Shown: piece after piece, positions 34,727-41,844 of the stretch | Numbering within the stretch: position 1 is the stretch's first letter | How the letters are laid out: each line of letters starts with the position of its first letter | From: Saprospiraceae bacterium | GTDB lineage: Bacteria; Bacteroidota; Bacteroidia; Chitinophagales; Saprospiraceae | Direction: 5' to 3' | Length of the DNA: 64,000 bases | NCBI GenBank assembly: GCA_026129545.1 | Contig: JAHCHX010000003.1 | Location: 310,001 to 374,000 of the forward strand | Made by a program: the position numbers and the translations under genes | Notes under the pieces: model-generated | What the model saw: the letters and a program-made list of their open reading frames with translations, nothing else | The model's database searches: none | What the model was told of the DNA's origin: nothing

Positions 34727-35389
34727 ATGAGAATAGCAACTTGGAATTTAGAACGGCTCGACAAGAGAAAAAATCAACTCATTCTTGACAAGTTGGTTGA
34801 CATAAATGCTGACATTTTAGTGCTGACAGAAACAAATTCATTAATTCAACTTGATAATTACAGTTGCATTTCAACAGACCTTTTGCCGACCGAATTTGAC
34901 GGCATAAAATATAACGTTGGCGAAAACAGAGTTAGTATATTGACAAAGTATAAGGCGGCAACTCAACACAAAACTTTTGACAGTTACACGACTGTTTGCA
35001 CAGATATTGAAACCCCGTTTGGACTTTTGACAGTTTACGGTTCAATTATTGGAGTTTTTGCAAACCGCCAACCACGTTTCGATAACGACCTCAACGGACA
35101 ACTTGCAGACTTTGAAAAGATATTTCCCGGCAGACAGGTTTGTATTGCAGGCGACTTGAACGTAACATTTTCGGGACGACCTTGGCCAAGTAATAAGGCT
35201 CGACAAATACTTTTGGACGCATTTACAACTTACGGACTAACAAATACAACCGCAAAAATTGCTGACATAGTTGACCATATTATTTTGAGCAACGACTTTA
35301 TAGAGAACAAGCATATAGAAATTGAAACTTGGAACACAGACAAAAAATTAAGCGACCACGTTGGACATTTATTAACTTTGACAGTATGA
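34727..35389 (+). CDS. Cassette 4: endonuclease/exonuclease/phosphatase-fold protein
   Basis: 220 residues. EEP fold motifs: N near the start (MRIATWNLERLDK), E in LVLTETNS, GDLN with metal-binding D and N (CIAGDLNVTF), and the catalytic DH near the end (KLSDHVGHLLTL). The family cleaves phosphodiesters or phosphomonoesters in nucleic acids or lipids; substrate unknown. No signal peptide, so cytoplasmic. Sole gene of its 859-bp cassette. Confidence 0.87.
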   Translation: MRIATWNLERLDKRKNQLILDKLVDINADILVLTETNSLIQLDNYSCISTDLLPTEFDGIKYNVGENRVSILTKYKAATQHKTFDSYTTVCTDIETPFGLLTVYGSIIGVFANRQPRFDNDLNGQLADFEKIFPGRQVCIAGDLNVTFSGRPWPSNKARQILLDAFTTYGLTNTTAKIADIVDHIILSNDFIENKHIEIETWNTDKKLSDHVGHLLTLTV

Positions 35390-35405
35390 ACAGAAAAGAA
35401 AAAAC

Positions 35406-35543
35406 CACCGCTAACATGGGTTTTGCGTCAGGCGGGCTGACGTGCAAACTCGTAGGTTCGTTCTTATATTCAAGTTCAGTGCTGGTTGACAGTTTTGTGC
35501 TTCAAAACCCGCCCGACCGCAAAGCCCAAAAACGTTGTAGGCA
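35406..35543 (+). repeat. attC-like site 4 (major family)
   Basis: Left core CACCGCTAAC (35406-35415) pairs with GTTAGCGGTG at its cassette start (34675-34684); right core GTTGTAGGCA (35534-35543). Arms and centre are close to site 2 and 7. Confidence 0.88.
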
Positions 35544-35571
35544 ACTTTGACAGACCCTAAAATTTTAAACC

Positions 35572-36372
35572 GTGATAGAAAAGGTATTTCACTATCTGAC
35601 CAATCTTAACCCAGACATTTTCATGGCGTTTATATTGGCATTTTTATTTTCGTTAGAACAAATATTTACAGGAGTGTCATCCTTGATTAAAAGGACACCT
35701 CATTTAATCAACAATATTATTCTTCAAATTGGCTATGTTCTACTGAATCTTGGACTGGCTACTTTAGTTCTTAAAGTCTTAAACTGGACAGATGCTAATA
35801 AATATGGGCTTTTTAATATTATTGAACTGCCTTATTACATGAAAGTAATTTTCGGTGTTTTTTGTATTGACCTGACATATTATTTTTCACACCGACTTGC
35901 TCATACTTGGGAACTGTTTTGGCGTCTTCACAGAGTGCATCACAGTGACATAATAATGGACAGCTCTACAACATATAGATTTCATCCTCTTGATGCTATT
36001 TTAGATAATCTCGCTACTGTTACAGCAGCAGTAATATTCGGGCTTGACGGAACTATATTGATTTTTTGGCTCATTTTGTATATGCCATTATTAGTTTTAC
36101 ATCATACCAGTTTTATAATGCCTAGTTGGTTTGACAGAACATTTGGAAAAATAATAGTTTCGCCAAATTTTCATAAAATACATCATCATCAAGAGCAAAG
36201 GTTTACTGACTCTAATTACGGTTTAATATTTATTTTCTGGGATAAGCTTTTTAAAACTTATAAAGAAATTCCTGTTAGTGAAATCAAGTATGGACTATCA
36301 GAGTTTGACAATCCAGTACGACAAAAATTTTGGTATTTACTAAAAAGCCCTTTTATAAACGTAAAGAAATAG
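35572..36372 (+). CDS. Cassette 5: fatty acid hydroxylase/sterol desaturase-like membrane protein
   Basis: 266 residues, GTG start. Several membrane segments (about 15-33, 48-66, 95-112, 160-185). Histidine clusters of the di-iron centre: HRLAH (first), HRVHH (second), and HKIHHHQ (third). The family uses O2 to hydroxylate or desaturate lipids at the membrane. The IS1 element is inserted in its last codon; the inserted G makes TAG in place of the original TAA, so the protein is unchanged. Confidence 0.9.
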   Translation: MIEKVFHYLTNLNPDIFMAFILAFLFSLEQIFTGVSSLIKRTPHLINNIILQIGYVLLNLGLATLVLKVLNWTDANKYGLFNIIELPYYMKVIFGVFCIDLTYYFSHRLAHTWELFWRLHRVHHSDIIMDSSTTYRFHPLDAILDNLATVTAAVIFGLDGTILIFWLILYMPLLVLHHTSFIMPSWFDRTFGKIIVSPNFHKIHHHQEQRFTDSNYGLIFIFWDKLFKTYKEIPVSEIKYGLSEFDNPVRQKFWYLLKSPFINVKK

Positions 36373-36385
36373 GTAGTGGAAATAT

Positions 36386-36850
36386 TTAACTGATGACATT
36401 TAAGTTGTAGTGGTATGCGAATAGTTTGAAGTGCAGATTGAGCATATACTCCTTTTTGGAGAAGGAGAGGGTTTTTCGGACGAATCGGCTGATACGCTGG
36501 CGCAAGGTGTTGTTCAGCCTTTCAACATGGTTTGTCAGACCGGTCTCCTTGCCGACCATGTAGTGTGTTTCGTTGGGCAAGCATTGGTACGCCGTCCAAA
36601 AATCGCTGAAACTCAAGCATTTTTGGTACTCGTAGGGTAGTTTTCGCCAAAGGCGCTTGCAGGAGTCCATCGAGCCATCGCCAATGAAAAAGGAAAGTAT
36701 CTGCCTAGTTCTACAGCACTGGACAATCCAGACCCGTACTTGATTGATTTTCACGGCGAATGTAAGTGAACATTTCGTCCGCCTCTAACTGGTCGTCGGC
36801 TTGTCCTTCCTCAATGGTGGTTTTGAATGGGGGGAGTTGCCGGGCTTTTT
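36386..36850 (-). pseudogene. insB: IS1 transposase InsB, frameshifted
   Basis: The catalytic part is split. One frame carries KPPLRKDK-equivalent TTIEEGQADDQLEADEMFTYIRR (first catalytic D near EADEM) and stops at 36711; the continuing homology KINQVRVWIVQCCRTRQILSFFIGDGSMDSCKRLW ... TNHVERLNNTLRQRISRFVRKTLSF lies in another frame (36386-36754). The break is near 36750-36755 (CGCCGTGAAAATCAA). It may be a real inactivating indel or a sequencing error. Confidence 0.75.
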
Positions 36851-37099
36851 TTTTAACCAATTGAGTACCGTCCGATGCGAGACATTCAACAAGCGCCCCG
36901 TGCCTCGAAGGCTTTGCCGCTCTTGGTAGGCACGCTCCACCAGTTCGGGGTCCATGTTCCTGCTGGGTTGCTTGCTGTCCAATACCCGGCAGCAACCACA
37001 ATCTTTGCACTTGTAGGTTTGGGTGCCGGAGCGGTTTTTCCCGTTTTTGACGATGTTGCTGCTTTCACAGCGGTGGCAACGACGAACTTCCGTTATCAT
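36785..37099 (-). CDS. insA: IS1 protein InsA
   Basis: 104 residues. Zinc-finger N terminus with CHRC and CKDCGCC pairs, followed by a helix-turn-helix (YQERQSLRGTGRLLNVSHRTVLNWLKKK). It regulates and, through -1 frameshifting, is fused to InsB. Nine A residues at 36847-36855 on the minus strand are a likely slippery site. Confidence 0.85.
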   Translation of the reverse strand: MITEVRRCHRCESSNIVKNGKNRSGTQTYKCKDCGCCRVLDSKQPSRNMDPELVERAYQERQSLRGTGRLLNVSHRTVLNWLKKKPGNSPHSKPPLRKDKPTTS

Positions 37100-37151
37100 G
37101 GCGCAAAATTACATTGTCAGTTAAATATTTCCACTACCAAGAAATAAAAGC

Positions 37152-37359
37152 TGCCTACAACAAGAGGTTTGGCGTTATGTCGGCGGACTTTAACGCAATC
37201 GTCAACTTTGGTACATGTGGCGTCTGTTATTCCTAGCTTGACGGAACGCTATTCACCTGTATTTTGTAAGCATCAACTAATTAGCTTTAATAATCAACAG
37301 TTCCGGGCAGGACGTTTTTCAAATTCCGCCACATCGCCAAGCCCCGAACGTTGCGCCGC
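37152..37359 (+). repeat. attC-like site 5 (divergent family)
   Basis: Left core TGCCTACAAC (37152-37161) is complementary to GTTGTAGGCA at its cassette start (35534-35543), on the far side of the IS1. Right core GTTGCGCCGC (37350-37359). Arms GGTTTGGCGTTATGTCGGCGGA and TCCGCCACATCGCCAAGCC. The site is about 208 bp, longer than the others. Confidence 0.82.
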
Positions 37360-37515
37360 AATCCCTTCGGGATTGCGGCGCAACGCCCGCTCCGCTTTCG
37401 CGGACAGCCGTACGCCGCCCCTTCGGGACTGCGTACAACTGTCCGCTTGGCAAAATCCAAAAAAATTTTTTTCGCTTCGCGAAATTTTTTTGGACTTCGC
37501 CAAGCGGAGCGGGCG
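37351..37515 (+). repeat. Cassette 6: 165-bp unit without a plausible gene (copy B)
   Basis: Reads identical to cassette 1 over all 165 bp, bounded by G37350|TT and G37515|TT. Contains its own attC-like site (left core 37375-37384, right core 37515-37523). An open frame runs from TTG 37351 through it into the next gene, but the true start there is the ATG at 37570. Confidence 0.85.
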
Positions 37516-37523
37516 TTAGCGGT
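37375..37523 (+). repeat. attC-like site 6
   Basis: Same sequence as site 1 up to the boundary. Left core GCGGCGCAAC pairs with GTTGCGCCGC at the cassette start (37350-37359); right core GTTAGCGGT (37515-37523). Confidence 0.82.
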
Positions 37524-37569
37524 CAGCTTAAAAAGACAACACATCATATCAAAGCAAACAGACAGAAAA

Positions 37570-39351
37570 ATGAGTTACGAAAAATTGACAATAAAACAGA
37601 TAATAGAAAAAATTGGAAACAACGAAATTTATCTACCTGCAATTCAAAGAAAGTTTGTTTGGAAACAAGAACAAACTGAAAAACTTTTTGATTCTATTCA
37701 ACAAGGCTATCCAATAGGCACTTTTTTATTTTGGTTTGTAAAAAGACCACATATAGACAACTATGTTTTTTACAAGTTTCTTCAAAACTATCACCAGCGT
37801 GACAACTTTTTAAATATTCGTGTTCCTAACCCTGAGCTAAAAGACGAAATCATTGGTGTATTAGACGGACAACAGCGTCTAAGTTCAATTTATTTAGCAC
37901 TGCAAGGAACTTATGCTGTAAAAAAGCCTTACTTTTCTTGGGACAATGATTCCGCTTTTCCAAAGAAGACTTTACACCTTAATCTACTAAGTCAAATTCA
38001 TTTAGACGAAGACAGCGAAAACAACTTTTCTTTTAGCTTTATAACAGAAGATGATGCAAAAATCAAGAATGAAACAACATTGTGGTTTAAAGTAAGAGAT
38101 GTGCTTGTTTGGGATAAAGATAGTCCACCAGTTGATGAGTTTTACGATGATTTAGTAAGTAACAATCCTACTATCAATGCACTTTCAGATAAAGAAACAA
38201 GAAGTAGAATCAAACGGATAGTTAGAGATATTCATTCACGTTTAGTCAGAGAAGAACTAATAAACTTCTTCAAAATTGAAGAGCAAGAGCTTGATAATAT
38301 TTTGAAAATTTTCGTTCGTGTTAATAGCGGTGGAACTATTCTTTCTAAAACAGACCTATTATTTTCAACGATTGTTGCTAACTGGGAAAATGGACGAGAT
38401 GAAATAGAATCCTTCTTAACGACAATCAATAAATTAGGGGACACATTCAATTTCAACAACGACTTTGTAATGAGATGTTGTTTGATGTTAACAGATTGTG
38501 ATGTTCTATTTAAGGTTGGAAGTTTTAAAACAGAAAATGTTATTAAAATAAAAGACAATTGGAATCTAATCAAACAAGCAATACAAAGAACAATTGAGCT
38601 TCTTGTTGAATTTGGAATGAGTGGAGCTACATTATCTTCTCAAAATTCTGTTTTACCAATATCATATTATTTGATGAAAGGTGGTGTGTTAGATTCAGCC
38701 ACAAAATATGAACTAAAGAAATATTTATTTCACGCTCTTTTGAAAAATGTATTTAGTGGTCAAGGCGACACTGTTTTGACTAATCTTAGAAATTCATTAA
38801 GAACTAAACCAGACGGAGCTACAGACTACACTTTAAGAGAGAATAGATTTAGTTTTAACAGCATAGTAGGTTTGAAATTGCCATCAAATAAATCATTAAA
38901 AATTAATGATGATGATATTGATGAATTTTTACGCTACAAAAAAGGCAATAATGCTTTTCTTGTGTTGTCTTTCTTATATCCAAATTTAAAATACGGACAA
39001 GTAAAGTTTCATCAAGACCATATACACCCACAATCTCAATTCACGGACGCAAAAATGAGTAATCTTTCTATTCCAAATACAGACTTTGCAACGTATTACG
39101 AGTGCAGAGACTCTTTACCAAACTTGCAATTATTGGAAGGAATAGAAAATATTAAAAAAAATAAAACATCGTTCGCTGATTGGCTAAATTCAAGAGACGA
39201 AAACAATAATCCTGTAGTTAGCGACATAAACAAATTTCTTGCGGACAACTACATTGACAATACTCTAAGTTTAGACTTCAGAGACTTTATAACATTTTAT
39301 AATCACAGAAAACAAACTCTAAAGACAAAACTTCAAAGCATACTTAAATAA
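37570..39351 (+). CDS. Cassette 7: DUF262/DUF1524 (GmrSD-like) protein, probable phage defence
   Basis: 593 residues. N-terminal DUF262: QIIEKIGNNEIYLPAIQRKFVWKQEQTEKLFDSI and the DGQQR box (D99-R103, GVLDGQQRLSS) with nucleotide-binding or ParB-like nuclease function. C-terminal HNH-like DUF1524 part: HQDHIHPQSQF followed by LPNLQLLEGIENIKKNK. The pair of domains is that of GmrSD-type type IV restriction enzymes, which cleave modified phage DNA; substrate here unknown. AT-rich. Sole gene of its 1974-bp cassette. Confidence 0.88.
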   Translation: MSYEKLTIKQIIEKIGNNEIYLPAIQRKFVWKQEQTEKLFDSIQQGYPIGTFLFWFVKRPHIDNYVFYKFLQNYHQRDNFLNIRVPNPELKDEIIGVLDGQQRLSSIYLALQGTYAVKKPYFSWDNDSAFPKKTLHLNLLSQIHLDEDSENNFSFSFITEDDAKIKNETTLWFKVRDVLVWDKDSPPVDEFYDDLVSNNPTINALSDKETRSRIKRIVRDIHSRLVREELINFFKIEEQELDNILKIFVRVNSGGTILSKTDLLFSTIVANWENGRDEIESFLTTINKLGDTFNFNNDFVMRCCLMLTDCDVLFKVGSFKTENVIKIKDNWNLIKQAIQRTIELLVEFGMSGATLSSQNSVLPISYYLMKGGVLDSATKYELKKYLFHALLKNVFSGQGDTVLTNLRNSLRTKPDGATDYTLRENRFSFNSIVGLKLPSNKSLKINDDDIDEFLRYKKGNNAFLVLSFLYPNLKYGQVKFHQDHIHPQSQFTDAKMSNLSIPNTDFATYYECRDSLPNLQLLEGIENIKKNKTSFADWLNSRDENNNPVVSDINKFLADNYIDNTLSLDFRDFITFYNHRKQTLKTKLQSILK

Positions 39352-39361
39352 AGAAAGCCGA

Positions 39362-39497
39362 ACCGCTAACACGGGTTTTGCGTCAGGCGGGGTGACGTGC
39401 AAACTTGGAGCTTTGTGCTTCTATTCAAGTTCAGTGCTGGTTGACAATTTAGTGCTCCGAAACCCGCCCGAACGCAAAGCCCGAAAACGTTAGCGGG
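39362..39497 (+). repeat. attC-like site 7 (major family)
   Basis: Left core ACCGCTAAC (39362-39370) pairs with GTTAGCGGT at its cassette start (37515-37523); right core GTTAGCGGG (39489-39497). Arms GGGTTTTGCGTCAGGCGGG and CCCGCCCGAACGCAAAGCCC; centre matches sites 2 and 4. Confidence 0.88.
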
Positions 39498-39539
39498 CAT
39501 TGTAAATACCGACCAGTCCGAACAAATAAACTTTTGACA

Positions 39540-39989
39540 ATGGAGAATAACGACAATAAATCAATTTCAACAAGCGTACAAGGAGCAACACCTTTCGCTC
39601 AGACTTATTTTCACGGGACTAAGGCAGACCTAAAAGTTGGCGACTTAATTGAAGTTGGTTTCAACTCTAACTACGGACAACAAAAAAACGCAAAATACAT
39701 TTTTTTGACAGGGACATTAGACGCAGCAATTTGGGGAGCAGAACTTGCTTTCGGTGACGGACGTGAAAGAATTTATTTGGTAGAACCAACAGGAGAAATT
39801 GAGAATGACCCGGACTTGACCGACAAGAAATTTCCCGGAAATCCAACGCAATCTTATCGTTCTACCAAGCCTTTCAGAGTAGTTGGAGAAGTAACCGTTT
39901 GGCAAGGACATCCAGCAGAACAAGTAAAGACAATGAAAGAACACCTTGAAAAATTGAAAGAACAAGGCATAAATTCATTAAACGATTGA
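39540..39989 (+). CDS. arr: Cassette 8, gene 1: rifampin ADP-ribosyltransferase Arr
   Basis: 149 residues, ATG at 39540. It closely follows Arr: TYFHGTKADLKVGDLIEVGFNSNY, FLTGTLDAAIWGAELAFGDGRERIYLVEPTGEIENDPDLTDKKFPGNPT, and YRSTKPFRVVGEVTVWQG. Arr transfers ADP-ribose from NAD+ to the C23 hydroxyl of rifamycins and inactivates them. Other arr genes are known as integron cassettes, which fits the position here. Four bases separate it from the next gene, so the two are translated together. Confidence 0.93.
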   Translation: MENNDNKSISTSVQGATPFAQTYFHGTKADLKVGDLIEVGFNSNYGQQKNAKYIFLTGTLDAAIWGAELAFGDGRERIYLVEPTGEIENDPDLTDKKFPGNPTQSYRSTKPFRVVGEVTVWQGHPAEQVKTMKEHLEKLKEQGINSLND

Positions 39990-39993
39990 GTAA

Positions 39994-40539
39994 ATGAGAA
40001 AAGTAATTTTAGACTTAGCCGTAACTCTTGACGGATATATTGAAGGTTCTAATGGAGAAATAGATTGGTGCATAATGGACGATGATATGGACTTTGATGG
40101 TTTTCTATCAACCATTGACACCATATTTTATGGACGTGTAAGTTATGATTTATGGGGAAACTTTCGGCCTGAAAAAAATGCAAGTGAAACGGAGTTGAAA
40201 CTTTGGGAAGGAGTTCACTCAAAGAGAAAATATGTATTTTCAAAACAAAACAGACAAGACCCAAATGCATCGTTTATCAGTTCAGGAATTTCGGACGAAG
40301 TAACAAATATTAAAAACCAAGAAGGTAAGGACATTTGGCTTTATGGTGGAGCAAGTCTAATTAAAACATTTATACAACTTGGACTAATTGACATTTACCG
40401 AATATCCGTTCATCCGACAGTATTAGGAAGCGGTAAACCTTTATTTGAAGACTTGAAAGAACGAATAAATTTAACTTTGATTAAGACGAATAAATATAAA
40501 TCAGGCGTTGTGCAACTGATATATGAAACGAAGAAATGA
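39994..40539 (+). CDS. Cassette 8, gene 2: RibD C-terminal-like / dihydrofolate reductase family protein
   Basis: 181 residues. MRKVILDLAVTLDGYIEGSNGEIDW, FYGRVSYDLWG, DIWLYGGASLIKTFIQLGLIDIYRISVHPTVLGSGKPLF are typical of the RibD_C/DHFR-like reductase fold that binds NADPH. It is similar to YyaP/YwjB-like proteins; no antifolate function can be claimed. It lies 4 nt after arr in the same 1186-bp cassette. Confidence 0.9.
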   Translation: MRKVILDLAVTLDGYIEGSNGEIDWCIMDDDMDFDGFLSTIDTIFYGRVSYDLWGNFRPEKNASETELKLWEGVHSKRKYVFSKQNRQDPNASFISSGISDEVTNIKNQEGKDIWLYGGASLIKTFIQLGLIDIYRISVHPTVLGSGKPLFEDLKERINLTLIKTNKYKSGVVQLIYETKK

Positions 40540-40546
40540 ACAACAA

Positions 40547-40683
40547 CCCGCTAACACGGGTTTTGCGTCAGGCGGGGTGATGTGCAAACTTGGAGTTTTG
40601 TGCTTCTATTCAAGTGCAGTGCTGGGTTGACAGTTTTGTGCTCCGAAATCCGCCACTACGCCAAGCGCCAAAACGTTGTGGGC
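40547..40683 (+). repeat. attC-like site 8 (hybrid)
   Basis: Left core CCCGCTAAC (40547-40555) pairs with GTTAGCGGG at its cassette start (39489-39497); right core GTTGTGGGC (40675-40683). The left arm and centre belong to the major family, but the right arm (ATCCGCCACTACGCCAAGCGCC) resembles that of site 5. Confidence 0.85.
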
Positions 40684-40716
40684 AATGCAAAACAGAAATC
40701 TATAAAACAGAGGATT

Positions 40717-40989
40717 ATGAAAAAAAACGACATTTACAATCTGACTGACGAAGAACTATTAGCCGAGAAAAAAAAGATGAGGAAATCTAAACTCTTTTAT
40801 GCTATTTGGATCGGCTTTCTGGCTGGAATATTCCTTTTCGGAGTTGTTTCTTGGGGTCTATCTTCAGAAAAAAGATTGGGATACCTTATTCCAATGTTGA
40901 TTCCCGTTTTTTTCATTTACAAACTGCTTAAAGCCCCAAACAACCATAAGGAATTGGAAGATGTCCTGAAAGAGCGCAAACTTAACTGA
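40717..40989 (+). CDS. Cassette 9: small membrane protein, unknown function
   Basis: 90 residues from ATG 40717. A cytoplasmic acidic/basic helix (IYNLTDEELLAEKKKMRKSK) is followed by two membrane segments (about 25-45 and 54-70) and a charged tail. No known domain recognised. The cassette's expected closing core GCCCACAAC is not found; GCCGACAAC at 41048-41056 has one mismatch. Confidence 0.75.
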   Translation: MKKNDIYNLTDEELLAEKKKMRKSKLFYAIWIGFLAGIFLFGVVSWGLSSEKRLGYLIPMLIPVFFIYKLLKAPNNHKELEDVLKERKLN

Positions 40990-41160
40990 AGTATCAAGGA
41001 AAGTACAGGAGGCACTAGATCAAATCGGGCAGTGCGGGTTCGGGGCTGCCGACAACGTGCAAATCTCCACTTTAAAGTGGCACTGTAAACCGGGGGGCAG
41101 GACGGCAACAGCAACACGTCCGCCCAAATTCATCCAAAATCCGGCCCGTATTTTCGCCCC

Positions 41161-41844
41161 ATGAAAATCTTGCTCATTGAGGACGAGCCGGAACTGGCCG
41201 CCACCGTCCGCGAGTACTTACAGGGCGAGGGCTACCGCGTCGAACACGCCGCCGACTTCCCGACCGCCGACGAAAAAGCCGCCCTGTACGAATACGACTG
41301 CCTCATCGTGGATGTCAACCTGCCCGGCGGCGGCTCGGGCCTGGATGTAATCCGAAACCTGAAAAAAACACGCCCCGAGGCGGCCGTCATCATCGTCAGC
41401 GCGCGCAACGCCCTCGACGACCGCATCATCGGCCTGAAACTGGGGGCCGACGACTACCTGACCAAGCCCTTCCACCTGCCCGAACTCAACGCCCGCATCA
41501 AGGCCCTGCTCCGCCGCCGGCATTTTGGCGGCATCAACGACCTCGTCTTTCACGAAATACGGGTCCGACCAAACGAGCGCAGCGTGGCCGTCGGGGATGC
41601 CGCGCTCGACTTGACCCCGAAGGAATACGACCTGCTGCTCTATTTTTTGGCAAACCCCAACCGCGTCCTGCGCCGCGAAAGCATCGCCGAACACCTGCTC
41701 GGCGACGATGCCGACCAAATGGACGACTTCAACTTCATCTATTCGCACATCAAAAACCTCCGCAAAAAACTCCTCGACCGCGGCTGCGGCGACTACCTGC
41801 GGGCGGTTTACGGTATCGGCTACAAATTCACGAACAAGCCATGA
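41161..41844 (+). CDS. OmpR-family response regulator
   Basis: 227 residues. Receiver domain with acidic pair E7-D8 (LLIEDEP), phosphoacceptor D51 (LIVDVNLPGGGSGLDVI) and K in GADDYLTKPF. C-terminal winged helix (RSVAVGDAALDLTPKEYDLLLYFLANPNRVLRRESIAEHLLG; FIYSHIKNLRKKL; YLRAVYGIGYKF). It is co-transcribed with the histidine kinase; the genes overlap by 4 nt. High GC marks the return to backbone after the array. Confidence 0.95.
   Translation: MKILLIEDEPELAATVREYLQGEGYRVEHAADFPTADEKAALYEYDCLIVDVNLPGGGSGLDVIRNLKKTRPEAAVIIVSARNALDDRIIGLKLGADDYLTKPFHLPELNARIKALLRRRHFGGINDLVFHEIRVRPNERSVAVGDAALDLTPKEYDLLLYFLANPNRVLRRESIAEHLLGDDADQMDDFNFIYSHIKNLRKKLLDRGCGDYLRAVYGIGYKFTNKP

Larger units (their letters stand above)
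36372..37138. mobile_element. IS1-family insertion sequence
   Basis: 767 bp. Terminal inverted repeats start GGTAGTGGAAATATTTAACT at 36372 and in reverse end at 37138, about 22 bp each. Flanked by the 8-bp direct repeat AAGAAATA (36364-36371 and 37139-37146). Length, 8-bp duplication and the InsA/InsB organisation fit IS1. The element is reversed relative to the cassettes. Confidence 0.93.
30756..41060 (+). mobile_element. Integron-like cassette array with non-IntI tyrosine recombinase
   Basis: Layout: recombinase (30817-31914), hairpin and -7 element (31919-31985), then boundaries G|TT at 31989, 32154, 33597, 34675, 35534, 37350, 37515, 39489 and 40675. They delimit cassettes of 165, 1443, 1078, 859, 1816 (1041 without IS1), 165, 1974 and 1186 bp and a last one with an unclear end. 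All cassette genes run rightward, are far AT-richer than the GC-rich backbone and mostly lack own promoters. Within each delimited cassette the 9-16 bases at its start are complementary to those before its terminal palindrome. This is the hallmark of integron cassettes with attC sites; the recombinase is not a classical IntI, so the name is integron-like. Confidence 0.85.

Noticed and set aside
37351..37569. Longer 666-residue version of the DUF262 protein
   Set aside because: The added N terminus is only the translated palindromic cassette; DUF262 proteins start at the sequence beginning at 37570.
33470..40683. CRISPR array
   Set aside because: The repeats are 136-208 bp palindromes separated by gene-size units with no regular spacers and no cas genes.
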